Positions 22,245 through 33,698 of a stretch of 64,000 nucleotides of DNA are shown here, piece by piece; position 1 is the stretch's first letter, and each line of letters opens with the position of its first letter. Made by a program: the position numbers and the translations under genes. The notes beneath the pieces are model-generated. The model worked only from the letters and a program-made list of their open reading frames with translations. It had not been told where the DNA came from and did no database searches. This stretch comes from Beroe forskalii (taxonomy: Eukaryota > Ctenophora > Nuda > Beroida > Beroidae). Location of the stretch: the NCBI GenBank assembly GCA_011033025.1, contig WFMF01000060.1, positions 186,001 to 250,000 on the forward strand, read 5' to 3'.

Positions 22245-24041
22245 ATGACCAGGACCTCTAGGAGCATGTCGTTATTCGGACCCAAGCTATCCAATCAGCA
22301 GCAGAAACAGATGGAACAGGTGGAGCTGGAGATGATGCAGGATATGTATAACAGGTACTGCAGGATTCCAGAAAATGCTGAAATTGAAATTCCTTCTCCA
22401 TCCTGGGGCCTTTTGCCTGGTTTTGCTTGGATTTTTTCTGTGTCGTTCTTGAACGGCACAGAAAAATGTCGTGTAGAAATTACTTAACTACTTAACTTTT
22501 TTTACTTACTATACTACAGGATTTCATATTTCTAATTGAAAAACCAGCGGGGGGGGTTCAGCAGTAAGTGGGAGGACGGCATCACCCTATCTGGTCAAGA
22601 ATCCCAACCACCCACCCAGATAGCGGCATGCCTGTAACTGGTCAAGCTGAACTGAAAATTAGACCCACCCCTACAAGCTACAGAAATTGTTTCAGGGACC
22701 ACAAATTGGTTGCAAAAAGGACCCTTTGTTTTATAATCTTAGTTTCTCACTCTTATCAAATATATAAAGTCACTTGTTTCTTTACGAAGTGATTCCTTTC
22801 TAGGACACAATCAATTTAATACCCAAAATTACTACAGATTTTAAAAACACAAGAGAATTTTACCCATACAACTGCCTAGATATCTAGATACCTAGAACTA
22901 TCTAGACTGCACTGGGTGCAATGGTAGGTATTTATGTGACCCGCAACATTTTTCACGAACTCAAAACTTTTTACTAACTACTCTTAGGTACTAATCAACT
23001 TGAAAACTTTGAAGTCTTATCTACATAGTAACATTTATGTCACGTGAATTCTTCAAACAATTGTTGGCATATATCATCGATATTAGAAATCAGCTGGTTA
23101 CGTCATCTTTTGTAGCATGTAATAGTCCATGATGACGTCACACCAATTTAAGGTTAAGATTCCTGATTCATAATTAAATTTACTTAAGAGCGCTAGGAGC
23201 AGCCGAGAAATCCAGTTTCAATATCCAAAATTTCTGAAATGGGCATTTTTGACAAATTTTCACAAATTTCGTAACAAATTTAGTGGATTTACTGCATTTT
23301 ACCCTAAAATTTATACCATTTACCGTCTGCTGCCATCTGGTCGCTAGTTCAGTACCCACCCCCCCATGCCCTTAAGTGTGATGCCGTCCATACCACTTAC
23401 CGCTGAACCCCCCCCCGAAACCAGTGTTTTTACACTGGTTATTCTAATTCTGTTTGTTTTCTGAGTATTTCTTTTATCACCGCACAGGAAAACATGTGCA
23501 ACTTAGTAAATATTATTTACTCACGTTACGGTACTTACGTTTCTCACTTAGCAGCAGGTGCCACTTACTTATAACTCTGATTTATCTCAAAATTTATCTC
23601 AAATCTCATAAAATTTTGCTCATAAATTCCTCCTGATCTCAGGTTATCTGAGTCCTGTAGGAGTAAGTGCATTAAATCCTCCTATGATGATGCTGATCTC
23701 AACAAAGCAGAGAGTGTCTGTCTTGACAGATGCGTAGCTAAGGTTCGATTACTGAATACTGACTTCATATTATGTCCTGTGTTAGAGTGGTAGAATACAA
23801 TCTAAATACTTAAATGGTTAAATGTAATCCAACGTTTTAGAAAATTTTCACGTATTTATATTGGAAAAAGAATTTAATTGCGAATTTTCTAATTTATCAT
23901 GTATTTTGAAAGTAAGTTAGGTTTTATAATAAGCGTTGATTTCTTTCTTTATTTCAGTACCTGGAAGTGTATGAACGGGTCGGTAAGAAGCTGACTGCTA
24001 TGTGGGTTGCACAGTCCCAGGCTCAACAGCCTCCCCAATAA
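22245..24041 (+). CDS. TIMM10: Small Tim chaperone TIMM10
   Basis: Three exons in phase: 22245-22354, 23643-23742, 23958-24041. The product belongs to the hexameric small-Tim chaperones of the intermembrane space, which escort hydrophobic precursors to the TIM22 or SAM machinery. The twin CX3C motifs are CRSKC and CLDRC. MMQDMYNR and KYLEVYERVGKKLT are close to vertebrate TIMM10, which distinguishes it from TIMM9, 8 and 13. Two in-frame ATGs are possible (22245 and 22266); the second gives an N-terminus closer to the usual length. The stop codon TAA lies inside a canonical AATAAA poly(A) signal (24037-24042). Confidence 0.93.
22549..23418. mobile_element. MITE-like element in TIMM10 intron 1
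   Basis: The left end (G-run, then GGTTCAGCAGTAAGTGG and GACGGCATCAC, 22549-22587) is repeated in inverted form at the right end (GTGATGCCGTCC ... CCACTTACCGCTGAACC then a C-run, 23379-23418). The ~40-bp termini are imperfect and no coding sequence lies between them. It is probably a non-autonomous DNA element. Confidence 0.6.
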
Positions 24042-25844
24042 AGCATCTCTGCCTCTCTTTCTCTCAATCCATACTCTTATCCCTACTTACATCTCTAACA
24101 TAATCCCTTATTCAATCCCTTATTCAATCTCGTCTGCACTCCCTTCTTCAATCTTTCTTCAATCCTTCTTCAATCCTGAGATTACTACAGTCAGCGCTAT
24201 CATAATGACATTAGTCTCTGACATAGTACTAATACTCCGTCCAGACTCCCGAACTAACGTTAATATTATTTACTGTACCTGAATCATTTCTTGTAAAAGT
24301 CGTGACTTATTCCTGGCGCTTGAGCTCGGATTATTCTCATATGTGCAACTGAAAACATTGATAGAACGTGTTTTTGCAGTTATACAGTATAGGTAGTCAT
24401 GTTATTAATACTGAATGGTGACTGGATCACCAGGTGGTCTATTCAGAGGTCTTTAGAACGAAATTTAATTCTCTTCTTCGTCTCATAATTCGTTTGCAAT
24501 TGTTTGCAATCTCTGATAACCTTCCGTCAGAGCCACGAGTTGAAATACAATTTGTTGAAATACCACTATTACTAATTGTAACCCTGGGTTTGTACTATTA
24601 TATAAGTATTATTGAAATCATGTTAGTATGTCGGTCTCTGATGAGCGAAAGTAGACACTCTGGGGTTATGTTGAGAAACACACTTTGTATATACCAACAA
24701 TTGACACAATAGCTGCTCGTGAGTTCGTAACAAGTAAGTGTGATAGAGTACAATTACATAATATAACAGTCTCGTAGGTCACAGTGGTCTCTCAGATAGT
24801 ACTGTCTCAAATTTCCTTGTAGAGTTCCCTTCAAGCCTCCCCTTGTAGTAAACTCCCCTTAATCCCTCGTAGTGTCGTCCCGAGTGTAGAGAAAAAGCTC
24901 TAACTAAAACTGCCTACCGAGTCCTGGGATTATGCCAATATTATTAAAATATGTTGACCTCTTAGAACCGGTCCGAAGAGAAAGTTATAATTATATTCAA
25001 TTGTTTGGGCCAAATTTCTTTGGCGCCTATAACCCTTGTAAAACAAAGGATTCATAATTCCATGAGTTTTTTTTCAATAGCCGTGTATAATAAGCTCTAA
25101 GCTTAATAATATAAGCACCAATCTAAATCGGCGAACGCATATTTGACACTAAAATGTGGTGCTCAAAATCTTAACACCATCCCCATTTTTTCTTTTAAGC
25201 TGACACTCCTTTCCGCGTTTTCCTATTGTTTCATGGGGACAAAATGTTGAACTGTTACTTTTATTTGATGGTATGATGTTTATATTGAAAGTTTTTATAC
25301 ATATATTCTGCTGTCTTATTTCATAAGACTAATTTAGTTATTACTTGGGCCAAATTAGGCCCTTGCCATCAAATCTACTTTATTTCACTTCCTTCATGCT
25401 TTATCGGTTTTTATTCACAATGAGTATTAACTAGGTACCTATATTTGAATATTTTATGCCGTTCTTTGCATAATATTCTTTAATCCAGTATTACTGTTGG
25501 CCTGTAGACTTTCCGTGCTTTATTTAATTCCTAACTCAGTAGGTATGTGACTCTGCAGCTCTCGTATTTATACAACAAGACAATTTATACAACTAAGATT
25601 AATCTGGAAAATTTCCTTTGATTCATTGCTTACGTTTCAGTTTGAATCCTTCTTTCAAATTTATCAAAAACAGTGAAATATTCCAAATTCTCATTCTTTT
25701 TAATCATTTAGTCAAAATTTGACCATCGATTTCCGACACGAGTACTCGTAATCTGTATGTTTTACTTCTGTAGGAACCTTGATTTTAATCTATCAATCTA
25801 TCAACCCACTTAACTTTGTAGGCTGCATTACAGGTAGATGAACC
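24042..25844. other. TIMM10-AGL intergenic region
   Basis: No gene was recognised. The open frames at 24007-24282 and 24434-24712 lack domains or splice support. A TGCATTACAG acceptor-like site at 25823-25832 lies just upstream of the AGL start, so the AGL 5' UTR may contain an intron. Confidence 0.5.
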
Positions 25845-28800
25845 ATGGCGTCATCTCCTTCGTCTCGTCATGTGCTACAGCTGACTAACAATCCCGAGGA
25901 CAAGATCAAGATTTATCGTATTCAGACCGGGGACACGGTGTACCTTTCCAAGTCATGCGAGTTCGGTGAATTTGATTTGTGTATCTCCTGCAAAGACCCC
26001 ACTGATAAGGTTGTGGCTCTGAGCAAAACCAAAGCTGACACTTTCTCTGACAGGGTCTACGAGTACGATAACGGTAGTTTCGGAGCTCTGACTTCTTGTT
26101 CGTTCGTTGCAACCATCGCTGGTCCTTATGCCATCACATACAAGAGTCCTCTTAGAGGTGAAAATATCAGTATCACGGTGCTAGCTGATCCCGTTATTAA
26201 GTGTGATATCATTGGTGTCACGATGAGTATCGATCAGATTGCTGTGCAGACCCATCTTACGAAGTGCTGTGGAGGGATGGATGAATGGGAGGAAGTATTC
26301 GAAGTGACCAAGGAGAGTGGTTATAACATGGTCCATTTGACTCCGATTCAGGAGCTAGGTGTGAGTCAGTCTTCGTATTCGCTGCATTCCCATCTCAAAC
26401 TGTCAAAGTCTCTAAAATTGGGCGATGGGGCTCTGAGTTATGAGATGGAGATGCAGAGGTTCGGTAACAAGTTAAAAGAGATCCATAAAAGTACAGAACT
26501 CTTCTTTCTCACAGATCTGGTATGGAATCACGTTTCGATCTGCAACACCGATATCAACAAACACCCTGAAAGTTACTACAATCTTCATAACACTCCCAAC
26601 CTTATTCCCGCCTACCTTATTGACAGGAGTATTGCTAAGTTTGCTAACAATTTGAAAGGAATTGCTGAAGTGAGGGATCTCCGATCATTTGGAGAAAGAT
26701 TGAAGAATCACCTTTGTGAAATGAAGGAAAGCCTTGAAATGATTTACAGATTGGATTACCTCAATAGCCGTGATGATGGTGATATGAAAGCTATTGATTG
26801 TCTGGACAAACCTAGCGACGTTATCTTCAAACTCTGGAAGGTTGATTATAAAAGGGAACGAAACGGTGGTACAATTGATGTTGATATTTTTAAGAAATGG
26901 TTGATTAACAAAGGATTTGCGTCATCCCAAGATGTAGTCGGGATTGTGAAATCCGAGATGGATTCGTTCAACGATACCTTTGTTCCACTATATGTCGATC
27001 AAATCTTTAATCAAGTTGTTAAAGCTGTCATTGGAACTGTGAAGCACAGATTTGTCGATCCTAATGGACTAAAACTTGAATTTGGAGCAGTGAATCTGGT
27101 TGACCGGTATTTCCATGTTAGCGATACTTCTCTTTCTGAAGAGTTTGAGTTGGACTTATATTCCCAAAAACACGCTGAGAGAATCAAGACCTGTAACGGC
27201 TGGACTTGTGGAGAAAGTATCACAGATATGAACACCACTATGGCATACACGAGGCGGGAGGTGGTGATCTGGGGTGACAGTGTCAAGCTTCGGTACGGTG
27301 AAGCAAAATCTGACAGCCCCTGGCTTTGGGGGTACATGGAACGATACACCAAGGAGATGGCTAAGATATTCCACGGTTTCCGGATTGATAACTGTCACAA
27401 CACCCCACTTCATGTTGGGGTGGAGATGTTAAAGTGTGCCCGGAGAGTCAGACCAAACTTGTATGTGGTTGCTGAGTTGTTCACTGGGAGTGAGGAGAAA
27501 GATTCCCGGATTATCAATGCCATGGGAATAACTTCGTGCATAAGAGAGCTGAGTCAAGCCCATTCCCCGAGGCACCTCGGAGAGCTGCTCTACCACTATG
27601 GTGAGAGCACACCTTGTGGGACATTTGACATGACTTATCAGTTGTCCTCAGGAATAGTTGCAACACGACTTCTGCCTTCGAGACCCCATGCTATGTTGCA
27701 GGACATGACACATGATAATCCATGCCCATTTGATCATCATCCCATTGTAAATGTGCTGGCTATGGCTGGAGCTAAGTGCTCAGCTAAGTGTAGTATTGGG
27801 AGTAATAGGGGCTTTGATGAGCTCGTCCCCCATCATATCCATGTGGTCCAAGAAAAGAGGAGATATCTGAGTCATGACCCCACGCGTGATGAGCAGATGA
27901 AATCTGCAAAGAAAGCACTGCTGAATTTACATCAATATCTCGAGTCTTTCACTGAAACGTTCGTAGATCAAGCAACTGAAGATGTCATCATTGTGACAAG
28001 ACACGATCCCGTGAACTGTGATAAGGTGCTGATTGTGATTGCTACCAAGTGGAGTGACTTCTCCAAGACTTGCTCGAATTACGACGTTTCTCTGCCTGGT
28101 GGTGCCACTGAAGTCTTGTTAGAGATAGACATCAACTCAGATAACTCAACTTACGAAAGACACGACAGTTTCATTACTGGTCTTGAAGGAGTGGCTGTAA
28201 ATGTTCGTGATCGAGAAAACCCACTCATGACTAGCAATGTTTCTGTCAGAGAGAGGTGATCTCCGAGACATAACCTTTCACTTGAGTCCAGGTTGTGTCT
28301 TAGCTCTAAAAGTCTCACCACCAAAACGCCAATGGCATGCAATGGTCAACTTCAACAAGTTCTTAGATGTCAGACACCAATTGTTTGACACTTTCTACGA
28401 TGCGTGCTCCTCTCTCACTTTACATGATTTGAATCACATCATGTATCGTTGTCATGAAGAAGAACAGGCAGCAGGATGTGGGGGTGTTTACAACATTCCT
28501 GGTTATGGAAATCTTGCTTATGCTGGGATAGCAGGGTTTTATCACGTGCTTGAGGAGATAGAAAAATCCAATGCCACAGGGCACCCTCTTTGCAGGAATC
28601 TCTGTGAAGGATGGTGGATGTTTGAATACGTTTGTAACCGACTTAAGCCCTACAAACTTCTTGCCGAGTATTTGGGGGATGTCTTTAACTACGTCAGGGA
28701 TGTCCCTAACTATATGAGACCTAAGGTCTTCGAGTTTGTCATAAGTGCTCTGTACTCAACGTGCCTTAGGCGTATTGGTGATCTTATTCCTACATTTTCA

Positions 28801-30213
28801 CAGAAGTCATGGTTCCACAAGCAGCTGATCTTGACATCTGTACAGCTCGTTGGAAGAGTTGGAAACACGGGCATTCATTGTAAACCTGATAGCAGTGGCT
28901 CGGCTGTAAGTATGTCTGCTGGCATCCCCCACTTTTCCCACGGTTTCATGCGCTGTTGGGGCCGAGACACCTTCATCGCCCTTCCTGGTCTCTTGATCTC
29001 GACTGGTCGGCTCGATGATGCTAGGGAGCTGATTGTAGGATTTGCACGGACTCTGAGATTCGGTCTCATTCCAAATCTCTTGAGTGAAGGTGGTCACCAA
29101 CCCCGGTACAACTGCAGGGATGCAGTTTGGTGGTGGTGCAGGGCTGTTCAGCTTATGTACGAGAAGGATCCTGAGATCCTATCTCAAGTAGTACACCGCA
29201 TCTACCAGACTGATGACTCCAGAGTTCCATCTGACTCTGAGTTTGAGTGCACAGTGCTCGAAGTAGTGTACGAGATTCTCAACAGACATGCCACCGGAAT
29301 AAACTTTACTGAAGAGAACGCTGGTCGTCAACTGGATGAGCATCTGAAGTACGACGGATTCCATGTGAGTGCTGGGGTGGACTTCAAGACAGGTTTTGTG
29401 TGGGGTGGTTCTAAGAGTAACTGTGGCACGTGGATGGATAAAGTTGGCAGCAGTGATGCAGCTGGAAACAGAGGATTGCCTGCTACCCCACGTGATGGAT
29501 GTGCTATTGAACTTGTGGGGCTCTCTTACCAAACGTTGAAGTGGGTTCAGGAATTATTTGAAAAAGGAGTGAGTGAGACGCAACATGTACTTGTCGAGAA
29601 AAAGGGTGGTTATACAGCCAAGACTCTGTTTAAACAATGGTTTACTTCCATTGAGGAAAACTTTGATAAATATTTCTGGAATGATGCAGGTGATTTCTAC
29701 AGAGATACTGTTACTTTGGACCCTCAATATGATTGTAATAAAGATGAATTCCGACCGAATCAAGCTGTGGCGATGGTAGTAGCACCAGAATTATTTGATC
29801 CCTCTAATCACTCACTGGCCTTAGAGAAGATGGGTAAAGAACTAACTGGCCCCGTTGGCATGAAGACCTTGGCTCCGTCGCATACAAATCACCGACCTTA
29901 CTACCATACTGGTGACAATTCCAATGATTTCCACACTGCTCATGGGTTCAATTACCACCAAGGTCCTGAGTGGGTCTGGTGCATGGGTTTTTATCTCAGA
30001 GCCAAGTTGCACTACGAGATTAAGAAAGGTAAGGAAGACAGACTATTCTACGAAACAGTCCTGGCCCCTCATCGAGCGATGATTGCTGATACACCTTTCA
30101 GAGGGTTGACTGAGTTAACCAACAGGGATGGAGATTTCTGTGCCGGGAGCTGTCCAACTCAAGCTTGGTCTTCTGGCACCATTCTTGAACTGTTGGCAGA
30201 CATTGAGTTCTGA
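25845..30213 (+). CDS. AGL: Glycogen debranching enzyme (AGL), one frame change
   Basis: Bifunctional 4-alpha-glucanotransferase / amylo-alpha-1,6-glucosidase of cytosolic glycogen breakdown, about 1,456 aa over one uninterrupted exon. The transferase half has FRIDNCH (nucleophile Asp, codon 515), VVAELFTGSE (acid/base Glu, codon 544; the 29-residue spacing is conserved in the family) and DMTHDN (third Asp). The glucosidase half has CWGRDTFIALPG, YNCRDAVWWW, NCGTWMDKVG (general acid Asp) and FNYHQGPEWVW (catalytic Glu). Frame 1 ends at TGA 28257-28259, and the second frame is open from before 28237 to 30213. The change falls at AG x4 (28248-28255), where one more AG would restore a single frame. 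It could be a sequencing error, an allele, or a frameshift. Length is close to human AGL (1,532 aa). There are no introns in the coding region, unlike most of the other genes here. Confidence 0.93.
28248..28255 (+). repeat. AG dinucleotide run at the AGL frame change
   Basis: AGAGAGAG followed by GTGA. The frame switches within this run, and a two-base length difference would explain the break. Confidence 0.8.
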
Positions 30214-30289
30214 CTGAAATGGTACTTAACTGTGGAACTATGGACTTATTAAATTTACAAATTTATTGCATGCTACGTGTTTGAACAAG

Positions 30290-30565
30290 GTTTAAAATTG
30301 TTTTATTAGCTTTAGAGTGTATAATATAATTGTTTTATAATAAAAGATAAATATTCCAATTGAGAACTTAATTTTTTTAGTTTCTTCAATCAATCAATAT
30401 GAATCATGTGCCCATGGTTTCATTTAAATTGTTTTATTAGCTTTAGAATGTGTAATATAATTTTTTTATTATAAAAGAAGATATATCCCAATTGAGAGCT
30501 GAAATTTTTCAATTTCTTCAACCAATCAGTATGAAAGTATGAACGTGCTCATGGTTTCATTTATA
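30290..30565. repeat. ~130-bp tandem duplication downstream of AGL
   Basis: TTTAAAATTGTTTTATTAGCTTTAGA...TGTGCCCATGGTTTCATTTA is followed by a diverged second copy ending ATGGTTTCATTTATATAAAC. A candidate poly(A) signal AATAAAAG near 30339 lies in the first copy, with a mutated version in the second. Confidence 0.8.
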
Positions 30566-30909
30566 TAAACACCGTTTTTCGTCGTTTTTATGACGTATTT
30601 TTCTTATCGTGTAAAATTGTAAATTGAAGCTGTTTATCATTTGTCTTGATGTAAAAATTGTCAGAAATTACATTGCCACCAATTAATTAAATTATCATTT
30701 AAGATATGTATATTTTTTGCCATAAATAAGTGTCAAATGTGATATGAATTATAAGATTTAATTATAAGAACCTGGTTGTTTCACTGGTAAATGAAATAAT
30801 AAAAGTTGATTGAATGAACTAATGAATCTTAATAATAGAAGATATGAAATCAAATCATTATAATCAGCATTTATAATATCAAAGATCCTCTCATAGAATC
30901 AACAATCAA
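30566..30909. other. AGL-kinase convergent spacer
   Basis: AT-rich, with no gene seen. It holds the 3' ends of the two convergent genes; AATAATAAAAG near 30795 could serve as a poly(A) signal. Confidence 0.45.
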
Positions 30910-31764
30910 TCATCTCATAAAGAAAGCAATGTTTGACAGCCAGGGATGTTTGTTGAGCTGGTCCACTGTTAGTCGTCTGGCTGGGTCTGGGTGTAGGGAG
31001 GACTGCAGGAAGTGCAGGCATTCTGGTGTCAAGGGGCTGTTGGGAGGGAGGGAAAGGTTGTAGCTGAGGATGGCTTCTTCACTTGGGAAGGCGAGTCTGC
31101 AGAAGAGGATGAAGTAGGTTGTAGCTCCCAGAGACCAGGATGTTAGGGGTTCTGCTTTGTACCTCCCAGTAACCAGCACCTCCGGAGGGGCGTAGAGTCG
31201 CGTACCAGAGAAGTTGGTGAAGGTGTTAGGATGGATCCAGCCGGCTGCTCCAAAGTCTATCAGCTTGCAGGTCTTAGTCCTGACATCCACCAGCACGTTC
31301 TCTGGCTTGATGTCTCTGTGTACTATCCTAGCGTCGTAGTGCAGATACCAAACAGCCTCCACCACCTGCTGCATTATAACCCTCGCCTCCGCCTCACACA
31401 CTCCTCCCAGGTAGGCCGTGTAGTTGAAGAGATCCACTGTGTCTGCAGGCTTCTCCATCACCACCACAGAGTGTTGCTGGTAGATGAAGTAGTCCAGGAG
31501 TTTGATGATGTTGGGATGGTCGCAGCACGCCAGGGTCTTCACTTCCATCGGGACATGCTCCACATCAGACTTACTCCACTCCTCCACTTGAGCGTTGTCC
31601 ACCATCTTAGCTGCGAACTTGGCTCCGGACTTCTTCTCCAGGCAGGTGTAGACAGCTCCGAAACCACCCTCACCGATGCGATCAATCAGGCTGTATCTGT
31701 CTTCAAACAGCTGCTGGTCTTCTGTGGTCTTCCTGGACTTGGTGGCTCTGCATGCGTTACCCAT
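30910..31764 (-). CDS. PIM-like serine/threonine kinase with MGNAC N-terminus
   Basis: A single-exon kinase of 284 aa from ATG 31764. I prefer this start to the first ATG at 31875 because MGNACR is a plausible N-myristoylation/palmitoylation signal and the domain starts soon after. Motifs: IGEGGFGAVY (glycine loop), AAKMV (VAIK Lys), HPNIIKLLDYF, the hinge VMEKP (proline hinge as in PIM), HRDIKPENVL, IDFGAA (DFG), FSGTRLYAPPEVL (APE). Subdomain IX reads LTSWSLG where D-x-W-S-L-G is normal, so the structural Asp is replaced by Thr. It lies head-to-head with PDCD2L (583 bp between starts), so promoters may be shared. Membrane targeting is inferred, not shown. Confidence 0.88.
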   Translation of the reverse strand: MGNACRATKSRKTTEDQQLFEDRYSLIDRIGEGGFGAVYTCLEKKSGAKFAAKMVDNAQVEEWSKSDVEHVPMEVKTLACCDHPNIIKLLDYFIYQQHSVVVMEKPADTVDLFNYTAYLGGVCEAEARVIMQQVVEAVWYLHYDARIVHRDIKPENVLVDVRTKTCKLIDFGAAGWIHPNTFTNFSGTRLYAPPEVLVTGRYKAEPLTSWSLGATTYFILFCRLAFPSEEAILSYNLSLPPNSPLTPECLHFLQSSLHPDPARRLTVDQLNKHPWLSNIAFFMR

Positions 31765-32347
31765 CGTGGTTGTTTGTAGAACAGTTGTTGGTTGAATCAA
31801 TGAGTTGATTATGTAAAGAGAAGTTGATGATTGGTACGGATTATTCCCATACTTTATAGTATCAGAACCGCACATCTCGTTACAGCGTCACAGTGAAACG
31901 TCACTGTACTCTTGTAAGGGATAAGGGAGCTAGGGTAGTGAGGGTTACGGTAAAACTAGCATTGAATCCTTGACACCACTAGCACCACGAGAAAACGTAA
32001 CGGCAAATACAAGGCAGTGCCTCTGTAGACTGTGTATTCGTAACGCTTGACACCACTTACCGCTACGCTAACACGTCATTCCTGTACCGCTGAATTGATA
32101 CAGGCTATCGAGATACACTGGATTATTATGACTTATCATTCATGAAAATTAACATGCTATACGCTTATAATAGTGATTTGTTATTAAAATTACAAACTAC
32201 AAGAAATATACAATCACCATTCATAATGTGAAAATAAGCACCGTATCATCTACTTTAAAGTTTTAAAAGTTCGAAATGCATAGGAACTGTATTTATCTAT
32301 TACATATTCCCATAACACCTTTAATCCCCACCAGGGTTGTAGGTAGG
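31765..32347. promoter_or_regulatory. Bidirectional promoter region, kinase / PDCD2L
   Basis: Divergent starts at 31764 (minus) and 32348 (plus) enclose 583 bp with no other gene. No individual site can be assigned with confidence. An acceptor-like pyrimidine tract ending CCCCACCAG (32325-32333) just before the PDCD2L start suggests a possible 5' UTR intron. Confidence 0.4.
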
Positions 32348-33385
32348 ATGGTCCTCCTTGGTCTGTGCGATGAACCCATCACCAAATCCCTATCAGTCCC
32401 CTACTTCACAGACAGCTTGTTAGGTGGATCCCCTCACTGGCTGTCTGCCAACTACCACCAAACCCCAGTTTGTGGTGTATGTGGTGGGACCATGGCTCTA
32501 ATCACCCAGATATACGCACCTCTGGTAGCATCACCTCATCACAGAGTCCTCCATGTTTTCGCTTGTGTGGTGAGCTCCTGTCAGAATAAGTCTGAGAGTT
32601 GGTGTGTTATACGGTCCCTGGCTAAGTGCCAGACAGAGACAGCAGCACCTCTAGAGGATACCCCTGTGGAGCAACCTCAACAAGATGATTGGGGTGTTGA
32701 GAGTGATGACTGGGGCGTAGGCGGAGATGATTGGGGTGATGGGGATGATGGGATTCTTTCATCTGTAGTAGTAGGGGATGGGAAGAACAAAACACAAGAA
32801 GTCACATCATCTCTTGCTAAAATGGAGCTGGATTCCCCATCGTATACCGGGTTTATTGACTCGTCTTCCGATCCAGTGTTTTGTCCGTATTATCTCTTCG
32901 TTATGGAGGAACCCGAAGAAACAGCTGTTCAGAAGAAGTACAAAGAGTACGAAGTTGACGAGGATCTATCATGTGAACCTGGTGGAAGCAGTGGCAAGGA
33001 ATCGTATGAAAAATCAGAAGTAAAGGATAGGGACTTTTATAAGTTTTACAAGAAAATCAAGAAGTGTCCCGAGCAATGTCTGAGGTACGATATCGGTGGG
33101 AAGCCCCTGTTAGAACCGGGCGGTATTTCCGTTCCTGTGTGTCAGAACTGTGGGTCTCCCCGACAGTTTGAATGTCAGATCATGCCGGCTACGATATCAG
33201 TACTCAAATTCCGGCGTAAGAATGTATCAGCGGAGCATTCTCTGGATTTCAGGACAGTTTTGTGTTACACGTGTTCTAGAGATTGTTTTGTTTCGGGAGT
33301 ACGGGAATTCGTTGTTTGTGTGCCTGAGCCGGAGATTAAAATACCTGTTCAGAGTAACGTTGATTCCATCCCAAGTGGCTCTTGA
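32348..33385 (+). CDS. PDCD2L: Programmed cell death protein 2-like (PDCD2L)
   Basis: A single exon, 345 aa from ATG 32348 (MVLLGLCDEPI, aligning with the family's VLLGLRD start). An upstream in-frame ATG at 32276 would add a hydrophobic stretch not seen in relatives. The N-terminal zinc-binding half has CGVCGGTMALITQIYAPL and HRVLHVFAC. The acidic linker has repeated DDWG motifs (DDWGVESDDWGVGGDDWG). The C-terminal half has FCPYYLFV, FYKFYKKIKKCPEQCLRY, CQNCGSPRQFECQIMP and CYTCSRDCF. PDCD2-family proteins act as dedicated chaperones for 40S ribosomal protein uS5 and as export adaptors. The DDWG repeats are as in vertebrate PDCD2L. Confidence 0.93.
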   Translation: MVLLGLCDEPITKSLSVPYFTDSLLGGSPHWLSANYHQTPVCGVCGGTMALITQIYAPLVASPHHRVLHVFACVVSSCQNKSESWCVIRSLAKCQTETAAPLEDTPVEQPQQDDWGVESDDWGVGGDDWGDGDDGILSSVVVGDGKNKTQEVTSSLAKMELDSPSYTGFIDSSSDPVFCPYYLFVMEEPEETAVQKKYKEYEVDEDLSCEPGGSSGKESYEKSEVKDRDFYKFYKKIKKCPEQCLRYDIGGKPLLEPGGISVPVCQNCGSPRQFECQIMPATISVLKFRRKNVSAEHSLDFRTVLCYTCSRDCFVSGVREFVVCVPEPEIKIPVQSNVDSIPSGS

Positions 33386-33698
33386 TGCAAGGGATCCGTG
33401 AAATTTTGTTGGTCAATGTTTTCAATTACTCAGTAACTGATGCTTTGAATTTTGAATCTGTAATTGGGTGGTTGATGTAATAATTTTTCAACTTATATAA
33501 GGGTGTACCGAATCGATTTGACGCCTTTTATTGTTTACTCAATTGACTTTTGAATGACTGCTTCAAATCGCAAATACCGAAATAGCGTAACAAAAAGTGG
33601 CTTCTTCATCAATTCAATTTCTATTTCAAGTTGTAATCATTTACCAATGTACGCTGCATTCTATCTAACTTCACATTAAAGCCCTCTTTTGAGCCAGT
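33386..33698. other. PDCD2L-NAF1 spacer
   Basis: 313 bp between tandem genes. ATTAAAG occurs at 33677-33683, just before the NAF1 start. No other gene was seen. Confidence 0.5.

Noticed and set aside
31231-31779. 182-codon plus-strand open frame
   Set aside because: It is the antisense shadow of the PIM-like kinase, which has all kinase motifs.
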